Positions 38,801 through 45,077 of a DNA stretch of 64,000 nucleotides are shown in pieces. Source of the DNA: Apoda limacodes. Taxonomy: Eukaryota > Arthropoda > Insecta > Lepidoptera > Limacodidae. Positions within the stretch are counted from its first letter, which is position 1. Every line of letters begins with the position of its first letter. The notes under the pieces are model-generated. The model saw only the letters and a list, made by a program, of their open reading frames with translations, had not been told where the DNA came from and searched no databases. The DNA lies in NCBI GenBank assembly GCA_946406115.1, contig OX291545.1:12600001-12664000 (forward strand). Direction: 5' to 3'. Position numbers and translations under genes: made by a program.

Positions 38801-41240
38801 ATAATAACAAACACACTACCATAAACAATAAATATGTCCCTATAGGACCCTGATGGACAGATAAACACTTAATTAATTAATGAGCACCCTGCCAAGGTTT
38901 TCTCCAAGGACTACAGTATGGGGTTCTTTAAGAAAGAAGTTATTAGACTTCTGAAGGGTCGGCAACGCGCGAGTGATGGCCCTGGTGTTGCAAACGTCCA
39001 TAGGCTTACCATCAAGCAGACCGTAGGCATGTTTGCCACCTTAGTGGTATAAAAGAAACACCAAAACCCACCTCCAGCCATGGCTCTAAAGTTTCATTTT
39101 TCGGTGGCAAAAGTGACAAAAATAACAAAAATATTATAAACGAACGCTTGACAATTTGTTACAGATGATACTAACATTTTGATATTTTCGATACCAATGC
39201 TAAACGAACGGATGACAGGTGACTAAAATAACGCCAATGATGATTTTTTATCCTAAAACGAACGTATCCATAACTAACATAGACGTATCCAGGGGTATTT
39301 TCTGAAGGAGAAAATATCCTGGATAAAACCGCCCAGAAATAAAATCCTGTTAGCCTGTTTTGCAGATCTTCATAGATTTTATTCTAGTTCTGTTTTGTCT
39401 TATTCTAGGTACATCGATTTCAAAAGATTTTTCACAATAGAGGTACTCTTGCGAGAATATGTTTCATTACATATTTTACACCGAGATTTACCTTAGCTAT
39501 GTTTATCTGGTATAAAATAAGTCCAAATACCTACCTAACTTTTTACATCGATGGCGACTAGATAGATTTACTTGTCAAATATTCCAATTCCTGTCCAACA
39601 TTTACAGTGAAACAATCGCTTAAAGCACAATACAATGTAGAAAATTCAAAAACTACAAAATACTCAAAAGAGGAAAATTAATTTACGACTATATATACAT
39701 ATATATCGTTTGTTTGGATGAACGCGGTATTAACTCAAAATTTACGATTTTTGATCTAAAAAAAAAGAAAGTGTAATTCTCTAGTTAATACTTTGGCTTA
39801 TAAGTATTTTTTGTGTAAAAAGGTGTTTTTACGTTCCTGTCTGTGGAATTTCGATTTTTTTTTTCTCGTTAATAATAGCAAAATTAAAAAAACCATAAGG
39901 TGAACAAAATCCCTCTTCTGAAAAATGGGCTTTTTTGAGTTAATACCCTGTTCATCTGAACCAACGATATACATATATTCCGTCTTTTTAGATGCTTATA
40001 AATGCTTATGTTCCAGGATTTGACAGCAATATATTTAGGTCCATACTTAAAAGTATGTCACTTCGGGAACCTCATTTTTAACCAAGTTAAAATTGAATAT
40101 TTATCATTATCACACATATTGTTAACAACAATTTAAACAAAATAATGGGCAAGACTTCTGGCTGTTATTGTAGGTACTCAACTGTTTATTATTATTTTAT
40201 TTTATTTAGTGACGACATTTACCCTAGTCACCCTAGTAGACCTACCTAAGGTATAAGATACTTAGTTATTAATTATAATGACTCGCACTTAACCAGATAT
40301 TTATTTTTATTATAAGCTCATTAAAGTCATTAGGTAATTAGGTTGGTTGGTAAGAATTCAAGGTACCTACTACTTACATTCATGCAACATTTTTCTTAAA
40401 AAAACTATTCTCACGGTTTTAAATTTTCCTGCCAGCCTAAACAATAATTTTATTCATACAGTCCATCACAGACGTAAATTTAGATTTCAGTCTATGATCA
40501 AAAGCGTCTAGACAGAGCAATCGTGAGGTGAATGAAGCACGGTAAGGTACGCGCGTCAAGACGGGAGACAAGCGCACCCGACTAACATATGTGTGTGACA
40601 TATGGCTAGTCAAGTGGTGTCCAGCCAGTCATATGGGTCGCCATGTCTGTCTTGACGATGTCGGATTTATCAAAGGCGATGACTGACTGACTATGAATGA
40701 ATATTCATTTAGTTCATACAGTCAGTCAGGCAGTCAGGTTAGGCCATTGAGATATATTGGTTTAGGCTGTGCAAAAAGTAGGTACTTCCCTGTGTACTAA
40801 AAATTATCTTAATCTTTGTCATTTCCTACCACAGACGTACCTACGACACGGCTCTATTGAACCACAGTAAACTGAATGGAGATATCATCTGTATCATTTG
40901 CCTAAAAATAATCTAAAATAAACAGATATTTGTATAAATTAGTAGGTACCTTATTTATTACCGACAAGGCGCCCCCATTTGTACACCCTAACCGTAATTA
41001 AAACGTAAAGTCCGGTTTTTTTTCTTTGCGCCCCCTTTAAGTTACTCTGACCAATTTTTTACATCGAATTTTTAGTCTATATGAGAAACGTACTTACCCT
41101 GTGTGTAAAAATACACCAGTCGGGGAAATAAAAATTCCCGAACCAATAATAGTCCCAATAATTATTCCGACACCGTTAAATAAAGTAATTTTACGTTTCA
41201 AAACAACATTTCCATCGTCCGTTAACGATTCTTCACCCAT
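2683..41240 (-). CDS. SLC7/LAT-type amino-acid transporter gene (span of five coding exons, 3' incomplete)
   Basis: This gene encodes a heterodimeric-type amino-acid transporter (APC superfamily, SLC7 light chain, LAT1/LAT2/y+LAT group) that moves large neutral or related amino acids across the plasma membrane. Five exons join in phase to 278 codons: 41240-41098, 34058-33760, 23886-23761, 14633-14492 and 2806-2683. Family signatures visible are [17 protein letters not shown] in TM1, CYAELGT and SGGDYAYI in TM2-3, [36 protein letters not shown] in TM6 and [15 protein letters not shown]. The family is about 500 residues long, so roughly the last 220 (TM8-12) lie left of the window; I found no further exon in 1-2680. 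From memory it is closest to the insect CG1607/JhI-21-like members, but I do not assign an ortholog. Introns are 7.0, 9.9, 9.1 and 11.7 kb and are full of transposon remnants; one holds a THAP locus on the opposite strand. Confidence 0.93.
3236..3434. mobile_element. MITE with TA-flanked inverted ends, copy A
   Basis: Ends TATAGCACGGACGC (3236-) and GCGTCCGTGCTATA (-3434) are inverted repeats flanked by TA. Inside is a second inverted pair around TGACCGGTCATTGAACGAAAT. It has no coding capacity. A sister copy lies at 15076-15234. TA duplication suggests a Tc1/mariner-type non-autonomous element (inference). Confidence 0.65.
3975..4105 (-). mobile_element. LINE 3'-tail fragment
   Basis: It shares CTTTTGAATCGTCAAAGTTA and GAATCCGxCAAGAAACTCGA with 45875-46065. 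This conserved untranslated tail is typical of lepidopteran LINEs, which carry 'GAGTTTCTTGCCGG' on the sense strand. No coding part remains. Confidence 0.5.
4180..4540 (+). repeat. Interspersed repeat ending GACAGACAGACGG...GGAACCCTAA
   Basis: Shared blocks with 46755-47400 and (inverted) 59945-60230 include TTTGGTTTATTTGCGAATGT, GGCCGTATTTTTTATTGCG, AGAAGCTTAATTTTT and the terminal run of GACA followed by GGAACCCTAA. A 39-bp unit is duplicated inside at about 4250-4330. No coding capacity. Confidence 0.6.
4670..5864. mobile_element. hAT-type DNA transposon (non-autonomous) with perfect 8-bp target duplication
   Basis: The left terminus CAGTGGTTCTTAACC (4670-) mirrors the right terminus GGATAAGAACCACTG (-5864). 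CAGTGGTTCT ends are typical of hAT superfamily elements. The target-site duplication CCCTAGAA is perfect on both sides (4662-4669 and 5865-5872). The 1195-bp interior is AT-rich, and I see no transposase ORF, so it needs a transposase in trans. It interrupts a GC-richer segment (about 4545-4660 and 5873-5940). Confidence 0.85.
6580..6765 (+). repeat. Direct duplication, about 110-bp period, two copies
   Basis: The block with AGTGATAGACCTCATCAAG and ACAGCTGTCACACTAGAAAG (about 6580-6655) recurs at about 6690-6765 as AGTGATACATCACATCAAGG and ACAGCTGTCAAACTAGAAAG. Function unknown. Confidence 0.6.
7510..7640. repeat. Interspersed repeat fragment (GGAGGCTTAGGCCGTAGTCC)
   Basis: GAAGGAGGCTTAGGCCGTAG and CTAATGTGGGTTAGCGGACA resemble a repeat I have seen commonly in lepidopteran introns. 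It is noncoding and not placed in a family. Confidence 0.35.
7651..7690. repeat. (TA)n microsatellite
   Basis: A run of TA dinucleotides with CCTATATA edges. Confidence 0.85.
7778..7830 (-). mobile_element. 5S rRNA-derived SINE fragment (degenerate)
   Basis: Minus-strand reading resembles the internal promoter half of 5S rRNA: GTTAAGCAACATCGG is followed by a decayed version of GTACTTGGATGGGTGACC. A better copy is at 10876-10922. Only the box A to box C part remains. Confidence 0.35.
9861..10094. repeat. 39-bp tandem array, six copies
   Basis: Unit: AACAGTCAGCAATGTTTATA followed by AAGTTATTCAAATATAAAT. The first five copies are nearly identical and the sixth is altered (CAGTCAGTCAG). Because 39 is divisible by three, the minus strand stays open as a 13-residue repeat. 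That is a by-product of the period, not evidence of a gene. Confidence 0.95.
10200..10770 (+). mobile_element. RTE-type LINE remnant (end of endonuclease-reverse transcriptase ORF)
   Basis: With frame shifts the plus strand reads [44 protein letters not shown] and [16 protein letters not shown]. This is the characteristic C-terminal part of lepidopteran endonuclease-reverse transcriptase proteins ('QCVLPVMTYG... LRDRIRN... RPPARWTDDLRR.AG..W'). It is heavily mutated. A shorter relative lies at 56560-56720. Confidence 0.75.
10876..10922 (-). mobile_element. 5S rRNA-derived SINE fragment
   Basis: The minus strand reads GTAAGCAACGTCGGGCGTGG then CCAGTCATTAAATGGGTGACC. This matches the box A/IE/box C region of metazoan 5S rRNA (AAGTTAAGCAACGTCGGGC...GTACTTGGATGGGTGACC). 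Flanks do not match the 5' half of 5S, so it is a SINE3-type fragment or 5S pseudogene rather than a gene. Confidence 0.5.
11036..11320. repeat. 'GGCCAAGTGCGAGT' family copy (inverted)
   Basis: It begins TTTTTAGGGTTCCGTACCTC, contains TCCGTCCGTCTGTTACC, and ends CGCGAGTCCGACTCGCACTT then GGCCGA. Similar to 30014-30640. Confidence 0.65.
11435..13520. mobile_element. Large foldback element with about 550-bp inverted arms
   Basis: The left arm (about 11435-11985) is mirrored by the right arm (about 12950-13520). Paired landmarks: AATATCCTATGGAAGCACAA with the reverse of TTGTGCTGCCATAGGATATT; CAGTTTCTACCGCCCAA; CTGTAAAAATTTTAGGC; and the GACAGACAGAC runs with GGAACCC-type ends. The roughly 960-bp middle is very AT-rich with no ORF. 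It shares its outer parts with the interspersed 'GACAGACAG...GGAACCCTAAAA' repeats. Confidence 0.7.
14492..14633 (-). CDS. Transporter coding exon 4
   Basis: It encodes [37 protein letters not shown] and [11 protein letters not shown]. The [20 protein letters not shown] segment is the TM6 and following helix signature of LAT transporters. It ends AA before GTGAGT, and the split Lys codon is completed in exon 5. Confidence 0.95.
15076..15234. mobile_element. MITE copy B (same family as 3236-3434)
   Basis: The right end is CTTCGCGTCCGTGCTATA; the left end is decayed (ACGGATACGAAGCAG). It shares CGTTCAATGACCGGTCACTA and GCGAGCGCGACGGCAAATAA with copy A, in inverted internal order. Confidence 0.6.
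15660..15807. repeat. Palindromic element, about 55-bp arms
   Basis: TTATTGGGAAC... TATTCGGACTCTGGAATTCG ...ATGTATG on the left is mirrored by CATACAT... CGAATTCCAGAGTCCGAATA ...GTTCCCAATAA on the right. A related half-copy (CCTTATTGCGAACAATTTCG, CTTTCGGACTCT) is near 3070-3110. Confidence 0.7.
16150..17478 (+). mobile_element. CR1/Jockey-like LINE remnant with YADD motif and ATTAC tail
   Basis: The reverse-transcriptase active-site block [19 protein letters not shown] lies at about 16218-16275. After a frame shift come [56 protein letters not shown] and finally a [13 protein letters not shown] block. The 3' region ends CAATAAAGAATTT then (ATTAC)n at 17438-17478, a microsatellite tail typical of CR1-clade LINEs. 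Several stops and frame shifts make it non-functional. Confidence 0.8.
17723..18020 (-). mobile_element. Helitron fragment (3' end at left)
   Basis: AGCTTTTGCCAGCGGCTCTG, CCTGCCCTAAAT and ATCGGCGTAGGATTCCTACG match the 3' end of the Helitron at 57170-58115. The terminal CTAG is mutated (CTAC). The 5' end was not found. Confidence 0.45.
18243..18786. mobile_element. TIR element carrying inverted TGACGTCA octamers
   Basis: CCAATAGACTATTC (18244-18257) and GAATAGTCTATTGG (18772-18785) are perfect inverted ends. Inside, GACGTCACAGCGCT (18411-18424) and AGCGCTGTGACGTC (18601-18614) form a second perfect inverted pair, each with a consensus CRE octamer. It has no ORF. A further palindromic GTGACGTCAC lies outside at 18041-18050. 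Confidence 0.65.
19014..19470 (-). mobile_element. Jockey-type LINE fragment
   Basis: The minus strand reads [17 protein letters not shown] (reverse-transcriptase SGVPQGSVLSP motif) near 19430-19370. A frame shift is followed by [14 protein letters not shown] from 19322, matching VCAFTAKKTPFVV..FQNT of lepidopteran Jockey proteins. Multiple frame shifts. Confidence 0.7.
20235..20465 (+). mobile_element. Jockey-type LINE 3'-end fragment
   Basis: It reads [12 protein letters not shown] near 20345-20385, followed by GTGACCGCTTACCACCAGGC. This is the end of the ORF and 3'UTR of the same family as 38885-39060 (VFKKRVYSFLKGRQR in intact copies). Confidence 0.65.
21268..21338. repeat. 70-bp repeat, left member of an inverted pair
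   Basis: AAATTTCAAAATGGGTATCC, GGTTTTGAGGGTCGCAGATC and ACGAATTTGATGTTCATTTT recur inverted at 22844-22914 with about 93% identity by eye. The two copies flank the LINE at 21348-22660. Confidence 0.75.
21348..22660 (+). mobile_element. LINE 3' part: intact C-terminal reverse-transcriptase tail plus 3'UTR
   Basis: The frame is open for about 170 codons to TAG at 21868-21870: [59 protein letters not shown] and [20 protein letters not shown]. These are typical end segments of lepidopteran LINE (CR1/Jockey-like) polymerases. A 3'UTR follows with GAGTTTCTTGCCGGTTCTTC and a TTGAATTTGAATTTG tail near 22640-22660. The element is 5' truncated. Its good reading frame suggests it is younger than most repeats here. 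Confidence 0.8.
22844..22914. repeat. 70-bp repeat, right member of the inverted pair
   Basis: Reverse complement of 21268-21338 (ATCAAAATGAACATCAAATT ... CCCATTTTGAAATTTTTTC). It probably represents a widespread short repeat rather than LINE sequence. Confidence 0.7.
23761..23886 (-). CDS. Transporter coding exon 3
   Basis: It encodes [20 protein letters not shown] and [20 protein letters not shown]. The split first codon with exon 2 makes Cys. The donor G|GTAAGA at 23761/23760 is chosen over a second GTAAGG 18 bases further on, because only the first keeps exon 4 in frame (..IGHTENF..). Confidence 0.93.
24077..25074. mobile_element. TIR element with nested Helitron-like segment and a perfect palindrome
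   Basis: CGATTTTTCAATC (24077-24089) and GATTGAAAAATCG (25062-25074) are perfect 13-bp inverted ends. Right after the left end comes TCTATACATATAA, a Helitron-type 5' start, followed by text typical of such elements (GACGCACAGCCTAAACCGCT). Inside lies the 45-nt palindrome at 24401-24445. No ORF. Confidence 0.45.
24401..24445. repeat. Perfect 45-nt palindrome (20-bp arms, 5-nt loop)
   Basis: GTTGCGTTTTACGTTAAGGG (24401-24420) pairs without mismatch with CCCTTAACGTAAAACGCAAC (24426-24445) around GCCGG. It has higher GC than its surroundings. Confidence 0.95.
27060..27085. repeat. (TTA)n microsatellite
   Basis: A short run of ATT/TTA trinucleotides within the THAP intron. Confidence 0.7.
27776..27960 (-). 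mobile_element. LINE 3'-tail fragment
   Basis: The minus strand reads AGAGATCGCTTATTAGCGATAA ending in TGCAAATAAAGTTTATTATT, the usual 3'UTR and tail of a lepidopteran CR1/Jockey LINE. It is inserted in a THAP intron. Confidence 0.6.
30014..30640. repeat. Full-length-looking 'GGCCAAGTGCGAGT' family element
   Basis: It begins TTTTTAGGGTTCCGTAGCC, with GTCTGTCTGTGCGTCCGTCC near the start, and ends GCGCGAGTCCAACTCGCACT then TGGCCGG. The left half matches 58150-58450 and the right end matches inverted 53524-53665. A C15 homopolymer lies at 30395-30409. No protein coding is evident. Confidence 0.7.
30820..30985 (-). mobile_element. tRNA-derived SINE
   Basis: The minus strand contains a Pol III B box (GTGGGTTCGATACCCGC), then ACAGGACAAACATTTGTGTA, ATGAACATATGTGTTTGTC and GAGTCTGGGTGTTTTCTAAT. 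This is the body typical of lepidopteran tRNA-headed SINEs. The A-box end is degraded (TGGCTGCTGAACCC). Confidence 0.75.
33320..33560 (+). mobile_element. LINE reverse-transcriptase fragment
   Basis: DLCKAFDSV (RT block A) is followed by [16 protein letters not shown] and, after a frame shift, [12 protein letters not shown] (RT block with the [10 protein letters not shown] motif) near 33520-33550. Short and broken. Confidence 0.7.
33610..33700 (+). repeat. Interspersed repeat fragment
   Basis: CAGCCCAATGCAGGACATAG and GCCTCTCTCAAGGTGCGCCA resemble the 'CCACTGCTGGACATAGGCCTC' sequence scattered through lepidopteran genomes. Noncoding. Confidence 0.5.
33760..34058 (-). CDS. Transporter coding exon 2
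   Basis: The acceptor is TTTTGTTTTAG and the donor T|GTAAGT. The exon encodes [57 protein letters not shown] and [20 protein letters not shown], ending KLLAAVCL. This covers TM2 to TM5 of the LAT family. The conserved AELGT..SGGDYAY block is intact. Length is 299 bp (1+297+1). Confidence 0.95.
35465..35760 (-). mobile_element. Jockey-type LINE with internal deletion
   Basis: The minus strand begins with [17 protein letters not shown] (the reverse-transcriptase catalytic YADD block). After a short stretch it jumps to the element's 3' end (GGTGTTGCAAGCG ... CTATCAGGCGGACCGTCGGC). The several hundred codons between are missing. Confidence 0.75.
36137..36578 (-). pseudogene. Transposon-derived ORF fragment ([12 protein letters not shown] family)
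   Basis: The minus strand from 36578 reads [60 protein letters not shown] and [19 protein letters not shown]. After a frame shift it ends [20 protein letters not shown] with a stop near 36137. This block is found in many copies downstream of reverse transcriptases in insects and molluscs (from memory). One shift aside it is well preserved. Confidence 0.65.
36965..37014 (+). mobile_element. Helitron 3' end (second family)
   Basis: TGGTCAGGATAACGTCTGTC, GGGTCAGCTAG and then T show a terminal CTAG followed by host T. A decayed relative lies at 57125-57155 (GGACAACGTCTGCCCGGTCA). Confidence 0.4.
37385..37530 (+). repeat. Shared module, copy 1 (GGGCGAGACTCTGAAGGAGC)
   Basis: GCCATTACTGCTTCACCGGG, GAGACTCTGAAGGAGCCTCA and CAACGCTCAAGGGCT recur at 48590-48665 and 49730-49885. 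All three start after a T-rich run and TTCTG/TGACTGA. Noncoding, family unknown. Confidence 0.65.
38330..38545 (+). mobile_element. LINE C-terminal fragment
   Basis: The plus strand reads NGAEI, stop, [24 protein letters not shown]. This corresponds to the YGxxxW...LQKxxIRAIxxLxP end of LINE polymerases. It carries stops. Confidence 0.55.
38671..38815. repeat. 48-bp tandem array, three copies
   Basis: Unit: TGCAAAACGAACGGTTGACG, TACACACACTACGATAATAA plus a short A-rich joint. Copies start at 38671, 38719 and 38768. The core AAACGAACG recurs in non-tandem form at about 39137, 39201 and 39254. Confidence 0.9.
38885..39060 (+). mobile_element. Jockey-type LINE 3'-end fragment
   Basis: GGGTTCTTTAAGAAAGAAGT (frame [18 protein letters not shown]), then TGGTGTTGCAAACGTCCATA and GCTTACCATCAAGCAGACCG. 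Same family as 20235-20465 and 51850-52250. Confidence 0.7.
40679..40738. repeat. Imperfect hairpin
   Basis: GATGACTGACTGACTATGAA is mirrored by TTCATACAGTCAGTCAGGCA around an AT-rich loop. Confidence 0.55.
41098..41240 (-). CDS. Transporter coding exon 1 (start codon)
   Basis: The ATG is at 41240-41238. The exon encodes a short acidic N-terminus ([10 protein letters not shown]), then [16 protein letters not shown] and [17 protein letters not shown]. This is TM1 with the GSGIF substrate-binding loop of the SLC7 family. The exon ends GG before a GTAAGT donor. Forty-seven codons plus two bases give phase 2, matching exon 2. Confidence 0.93.
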
Positions 41241-41640
41241 TCCGTAAAAAATCAATCACAATCCCGGCAAACGTGGACACTATCTTAGTGACAAATTCGC
41301 GAGTCTAGCTGCATTAACGGATAAATCAACAAGTGTCCGTCCTTCAGGAATAGCACGTTTAATATAGCATTTTTACGAGCTCGAATCAGGAAAGAAAACA
41401 CAAAAACGCGGTATCGTCATGCGTGATTCACGTACACAAGGCGACTCAGTCCGTAGGCCGTGCGCGTGGCCGCCAAGGCGCATGTGCGACTGGATTCTGG
41501 CTGGAAAGATGGAGTATTCAACCTGTGGAGATAAAATTTGTGCTGCACGTCTGAGGCATAGTAGGGGCTGGCCGTGACCATGGTCGAACCTTTCCACGCT
41601 TTGCCTTTGTACGATAGAGACACCAAAAGCCATTAGTCAT
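41241..41640 (-). promoter_or_regulatory. Probable 5'UTR/promoter region of the transporter
   Basis: This segment lies immediately upstream of the transporter ATG. It is noticeably less AT-rich than the surroundings between about 41400 and 41620, and it is not recognisable as a transposon. Two short overlapping open frames on the minus strand have no recognised motif. The assignment rests on position only; no core promoter element was identified. Confidence 0.3.
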
Positions 41641-41929
41641 CTCATCAACGCGCTTAAGGGACAAGAAGTCTCAAGGACTTTCGACCGATAATTCGTATGA
41701 AATAGTTATTGTTTGTAACAATACGCATTATGTATATTATAAATTCTAAACTGGTTTTCCTTACCTGCTTCATACAGGCAAATTAAAATACGAATACAGA
41801 CGCACTGTACTCAATGAATAATGATGTTTGTAAATAAAGTTGCGTCATTCTATGGTGGAATTCGGACTGAAAATTTTATATCTGCATGCTATTATATTTT
41901 TTAGAGTAAATTATAAAAATTGGTTATGT

Positions 41930-42070
41930 AGCAAGTACCGCACGAGCAACTTCTCATTTTTATTATATTTTTTTTATAGTTGAGAATTTATACATTATAG
42001 TTATTATTGCGACTTTAAAAAAGTCAGTTTTTGAGCGATAAAAAACAAACCGCTATAGGCTCGCTAGACC
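41930..42070 (+). repeat. Microsatellite-associated repeat, body fragment
   Basis: GTAGCAAGTACCGCACGAGC and GATAAAAAACAAACCGCTAT, GCTAGACCGATTT match inverted 55560-55740. The latter part also matches the start of 44868-45072. Confidence 0.6.
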
Positions 42071-42246
42071 GATTTGCACCATCGATATGAAAAAACAATA
42101 GATATGTCCAAAAAGCACCGGCAGGCTAGCCGCCCATAGTCTAATTTTTAGACTATGTTGAGTAGCGCATCGATTTGACGCAACAAACACAAGGTCACCC
42201 TCGGCGAGTGAACATCTAAAGATATTTTGTTTGTTTTATTTCAATA

Positions 42247-42330
42247 ATGTCGTATTGTGCTGTAAAAACTTGTAAAAACTATAAAAAAAATGTAAATAAG
42301 AGTTCCAGCGACGTAACTTATCATACTTTA
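42247..42330 (+). pseudogene. THAP-domain N-terminal fragment
   Basis: It encodes MSYCAVKTCKNYKKNVNKS and SSDVTYHTL, with the CxxxxC spacing and the VTYH.. stretch of a THAP zinc finger. A weak GTATTA donor follows at 42331 in phase 0. No second half (Trp, CxxH) was found downstream to 45 kb, so this is either a lone first exon with a distant partner or a relic. The hairpin CATAGTCTAA/TTAGACTATG (42135-42157) lies about 90 bases upstream. Confidence 0.45.
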
Positions 42331-43039
42331 GTATTATTTTTTCATAAATAACCGATTTACTTTAATTTATAATAAATTACTTTAATAGAGGTGCACTATT
42401 TTTATCGAAATCATGTTAGTCATCACTGTAATCTTGTTCATAAAAAGTGTTATTTTTTAAATTTCATGGCATAATTTTAAACCTTTCTTTTTATTTGTGA
42501 TAAAAAGAATAAATTACACTTGAATTGTGACTGTTTTTCAAGATTATTAGGATATCGTTTCATAAATTCACAACGAAAATAAATCGAAGACAACAAAATA
42601 CCTCACCTCTATTTGAGTAGAAATTGTTGAGGAGTCTTTATTTCGAAAAATTATTGACCTAATCTAAACCGTATTACAATTACATAAAGAATATATTAAA
42701 TATGTGATGCGCCATCTACCCGTGAGTAGCTAAACTAATATCTATGTCGCTTAGCGAAATAGCTTAATTTGCTTAGTGTTGTACGCATGAGATAAAGATA
42801 TCGATGTTTTTTACCCGTTGTGATCAATTGACACCTGTGGAAATGAAGTGAATTGATGCTTGTAGTTAATGGAATGTTTTAGGGTTGCGTTCAAAATTTC
42901 AAAAGCATTCGAATAATTAAATTATTTTTAAAAAGTTAAATAATTCTGTCAACCTGTGGGTACAATCAGTTAAATGAAGATTTAATTATACATTTTAACG
43001 CGCTTATTTAATGCAAAATACATCTAAAAATACTGCTTT

Positions 43040-43269
43040 TCATACCACTAATATTTTAAATACGAAAGTTTGGATGTTTGTTACTCAAAGAAAATAGGCT
43101 ATTTTTTTATCCCGGAAAATTCACAAGTCCCCACTTTTCACAAATTCCACTTGTACGAACTATAGCTTTACATAGCAGACTTTCATAGTACCATCAAGGA
43201 GTTTCCGTAAAAATTTCCCGCCGATAACCAGTTAATTTAGGGCGGGTGGAGCCGCTGGGCAAAATCTAG
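43040..43269 (+). mobile_element. Non-autonomous Helitron (short)
   Basis: It starts TCATACCACTAATATT, has CGAAAGTTTGGATGTTTGTT near the start (typical of lepidopteran Helitrons), and ends GGGCGGGTGGAGCCGCTGGG ... CTAG (43266-43269) followed by T. Confidence 0.6.
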
Positions 43270-43531
43270 TCAGTAAGAAACTGTTGTATAATATTGAGTC
43301 AAAGTACATATAGTTTTAGAGAATTTGTCTAGCCCCAAGCTTTCCTGTGATTTATAGAAGTGTTTCGTTGTTTTATTTAATATACAGAATGATAGACTTG
43401 GATAATGTTTTTATTTCGCTTATTTGATAAGCTTTATGTTATGTGATTGTTAACTTTTGCATGCTTTTGCGAGACTTCTTAACGTCTGGAAAATAATACA
43501 ACGAGTAGTGTATGTGGAGTAAAACCTATAA

Positions 43532-43812
43532 CTAGCTTTTGCTTGCTGCTCTGACTGCACTAAATTTGGTTATCAGTGTTAAATTTCTACGGAAACTTCT
43601 TGTTTTTAGAAAGAAAGTTTGCAATAGCAAGCTACAGCTGAAGCTATAATTCGTCCGCGTGTAATTTAGTTATATTTATTTCTACGGGTACTTTGGACTT
43701 CTCGGTATTTTATACTATCTCTGGGCCAAATTTTAGGTTTATATGATGCTCCAGGTAAAGGAAGAACAAACAAACTTTTACATTTATTTTATAATAGTAT
43801 AGTAAGTATAGA
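43532..43812 (-). mobile_element. Non-autonomous Helitron with both termini
   Basis: On the minus strand it starts at 43812 with TCTATACTTACTATAC and ends at 43532 with GCAAAAGCTAG. The flanks are A before and T after, the expected A|TC...CTAG|T insertion. It is 281 bp with no ORF. Confidence 0.75.
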
Positions 43813-44867
43813 TTATTTTTCAAATTTCAAATCATATTATTAAATTAAATTATAACTCATATTATTTATTATTTTTATAATAAAACTTTTAGCGTTCATC
43901 TATTTATTTTCATGCCATGAATCAAATTCGATAAAACGAAAGCTTACGATAAAGTTTAAATTTTGAACTAATTTTGCCGTTTTAACGTAATGCGTGTTCA
44001 AACAAAGTTAAGTTAAAGCATAAAGGTACAAGTAAGGTAAGGTAAAGTATATCTATATTCCAACTATGTACTATCTAAATCACAATATTATTTGCTGTTT
44101 TATATGTCCACTGGTAATTAGAATTAAATTATTTAGGTTCATTTATAATTTAACTATATTTCATTAAATTAGACTTTTAAAAAGCCTTAAATCGCCAGTT
44201 TAATTAACGATTTTAAAGATTCAGAATGATTTTACTACCGATAATATAAAAATATGTGATGATAGTTAGTTAGGACTCTGAATTTTCCAAAGATATTTTT
44301 GATCACCAAGCATCATAGTAATCTATCGTTAATTTTGTTCATATCGCCACAGGAACAACACTGGGTCTAATGTAAAATTAAAGTACTGCTACTCATCACA
44401 AGATGTCACCAGTGTCAACGTGTAAGCCTTATGTAATGAACATAAGGTTTAAATTGGAAAAAAAATTATGACTTTCTCGCCCCACTTCACCTACTCCACC
44501 CCCGCTATCAACGGCTACGCCGGTTTCCGAACCACAGTGTCATGTTACCATATCTATTGTTTTTTCATATCGATGATTTGCACCCAGCCTTAGAAAAGAA
44601 AACTATATACACGTTACGTTACGTTACGTTACGATATGTGCGTTATATAATTTTGCACATATTAAAAAGTGAAGCGATAATCCTTTCGTATACTGTTATG
44701 TTAATCTCATTTACAGTTGTGAATCCGCCAGGCAGAAACTTACAAAGCCAGTCTAGATGAAGAGGCCAGTAGAAGCTCGTCTAAATAATCAAAATGAGAC
44801 AACTTAAAAACATTTTCTCATATAACTATGGTTTTCTTGTACCAATCCTAACTAAATTAAAAATGGG

Positions 44868-44991
44868 ACCAACCGCTAGACCGATTTTGCTCAAACTCTT
44901 TTCAGATCTAAGTCATGACGTGGCGTATCGATCGAATTGGTGGGAAAAAAGCTAACCTACATACATACATATATACATACATGCACACACA

Positions 44992-45072
<81 letters not shown>
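44868..45072 (+). repeat. Microsatellite-associated repeat with (CA)n tail
   Basis: AACCGCTAGACCGATTTTGC, CAGATCTAAGTCATGACGTG and GCGTATCGATCGAATTGG, then CATACATA and a (CA)n tract (about 44983-45072). The same body precedes the GA/GT tract at 55416-55620 (inverted). Confidence 0.8.

Positions 45073-45077
<5 letters not shown>

Larger units (their letters stand above)
34059..41097. other. Transporter intron between exons 1 and 2
   Basis: This 7.0-kb intron holds Jockey fragments (35465-35760, 38885-39060), a transposon ORF fragment (36137-36578), a Helitron end (37014), a shared module (37385-37530), a LINE fragment (38330-38545) and a 48-bp tandem array (38671-38815). I see nothing assignable in 34080-35460, 37540-38260 and 39270-41090, apart from the hairpin at 40679-40738. 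Confidence 0.6.

Noticed and set aside
41373..41633. Two overlapping minus-strand frames just upstream of the transporter start
   Set aside because: No motif; treated as probable 5'UTR/promoter sequence rather than a separate gene.
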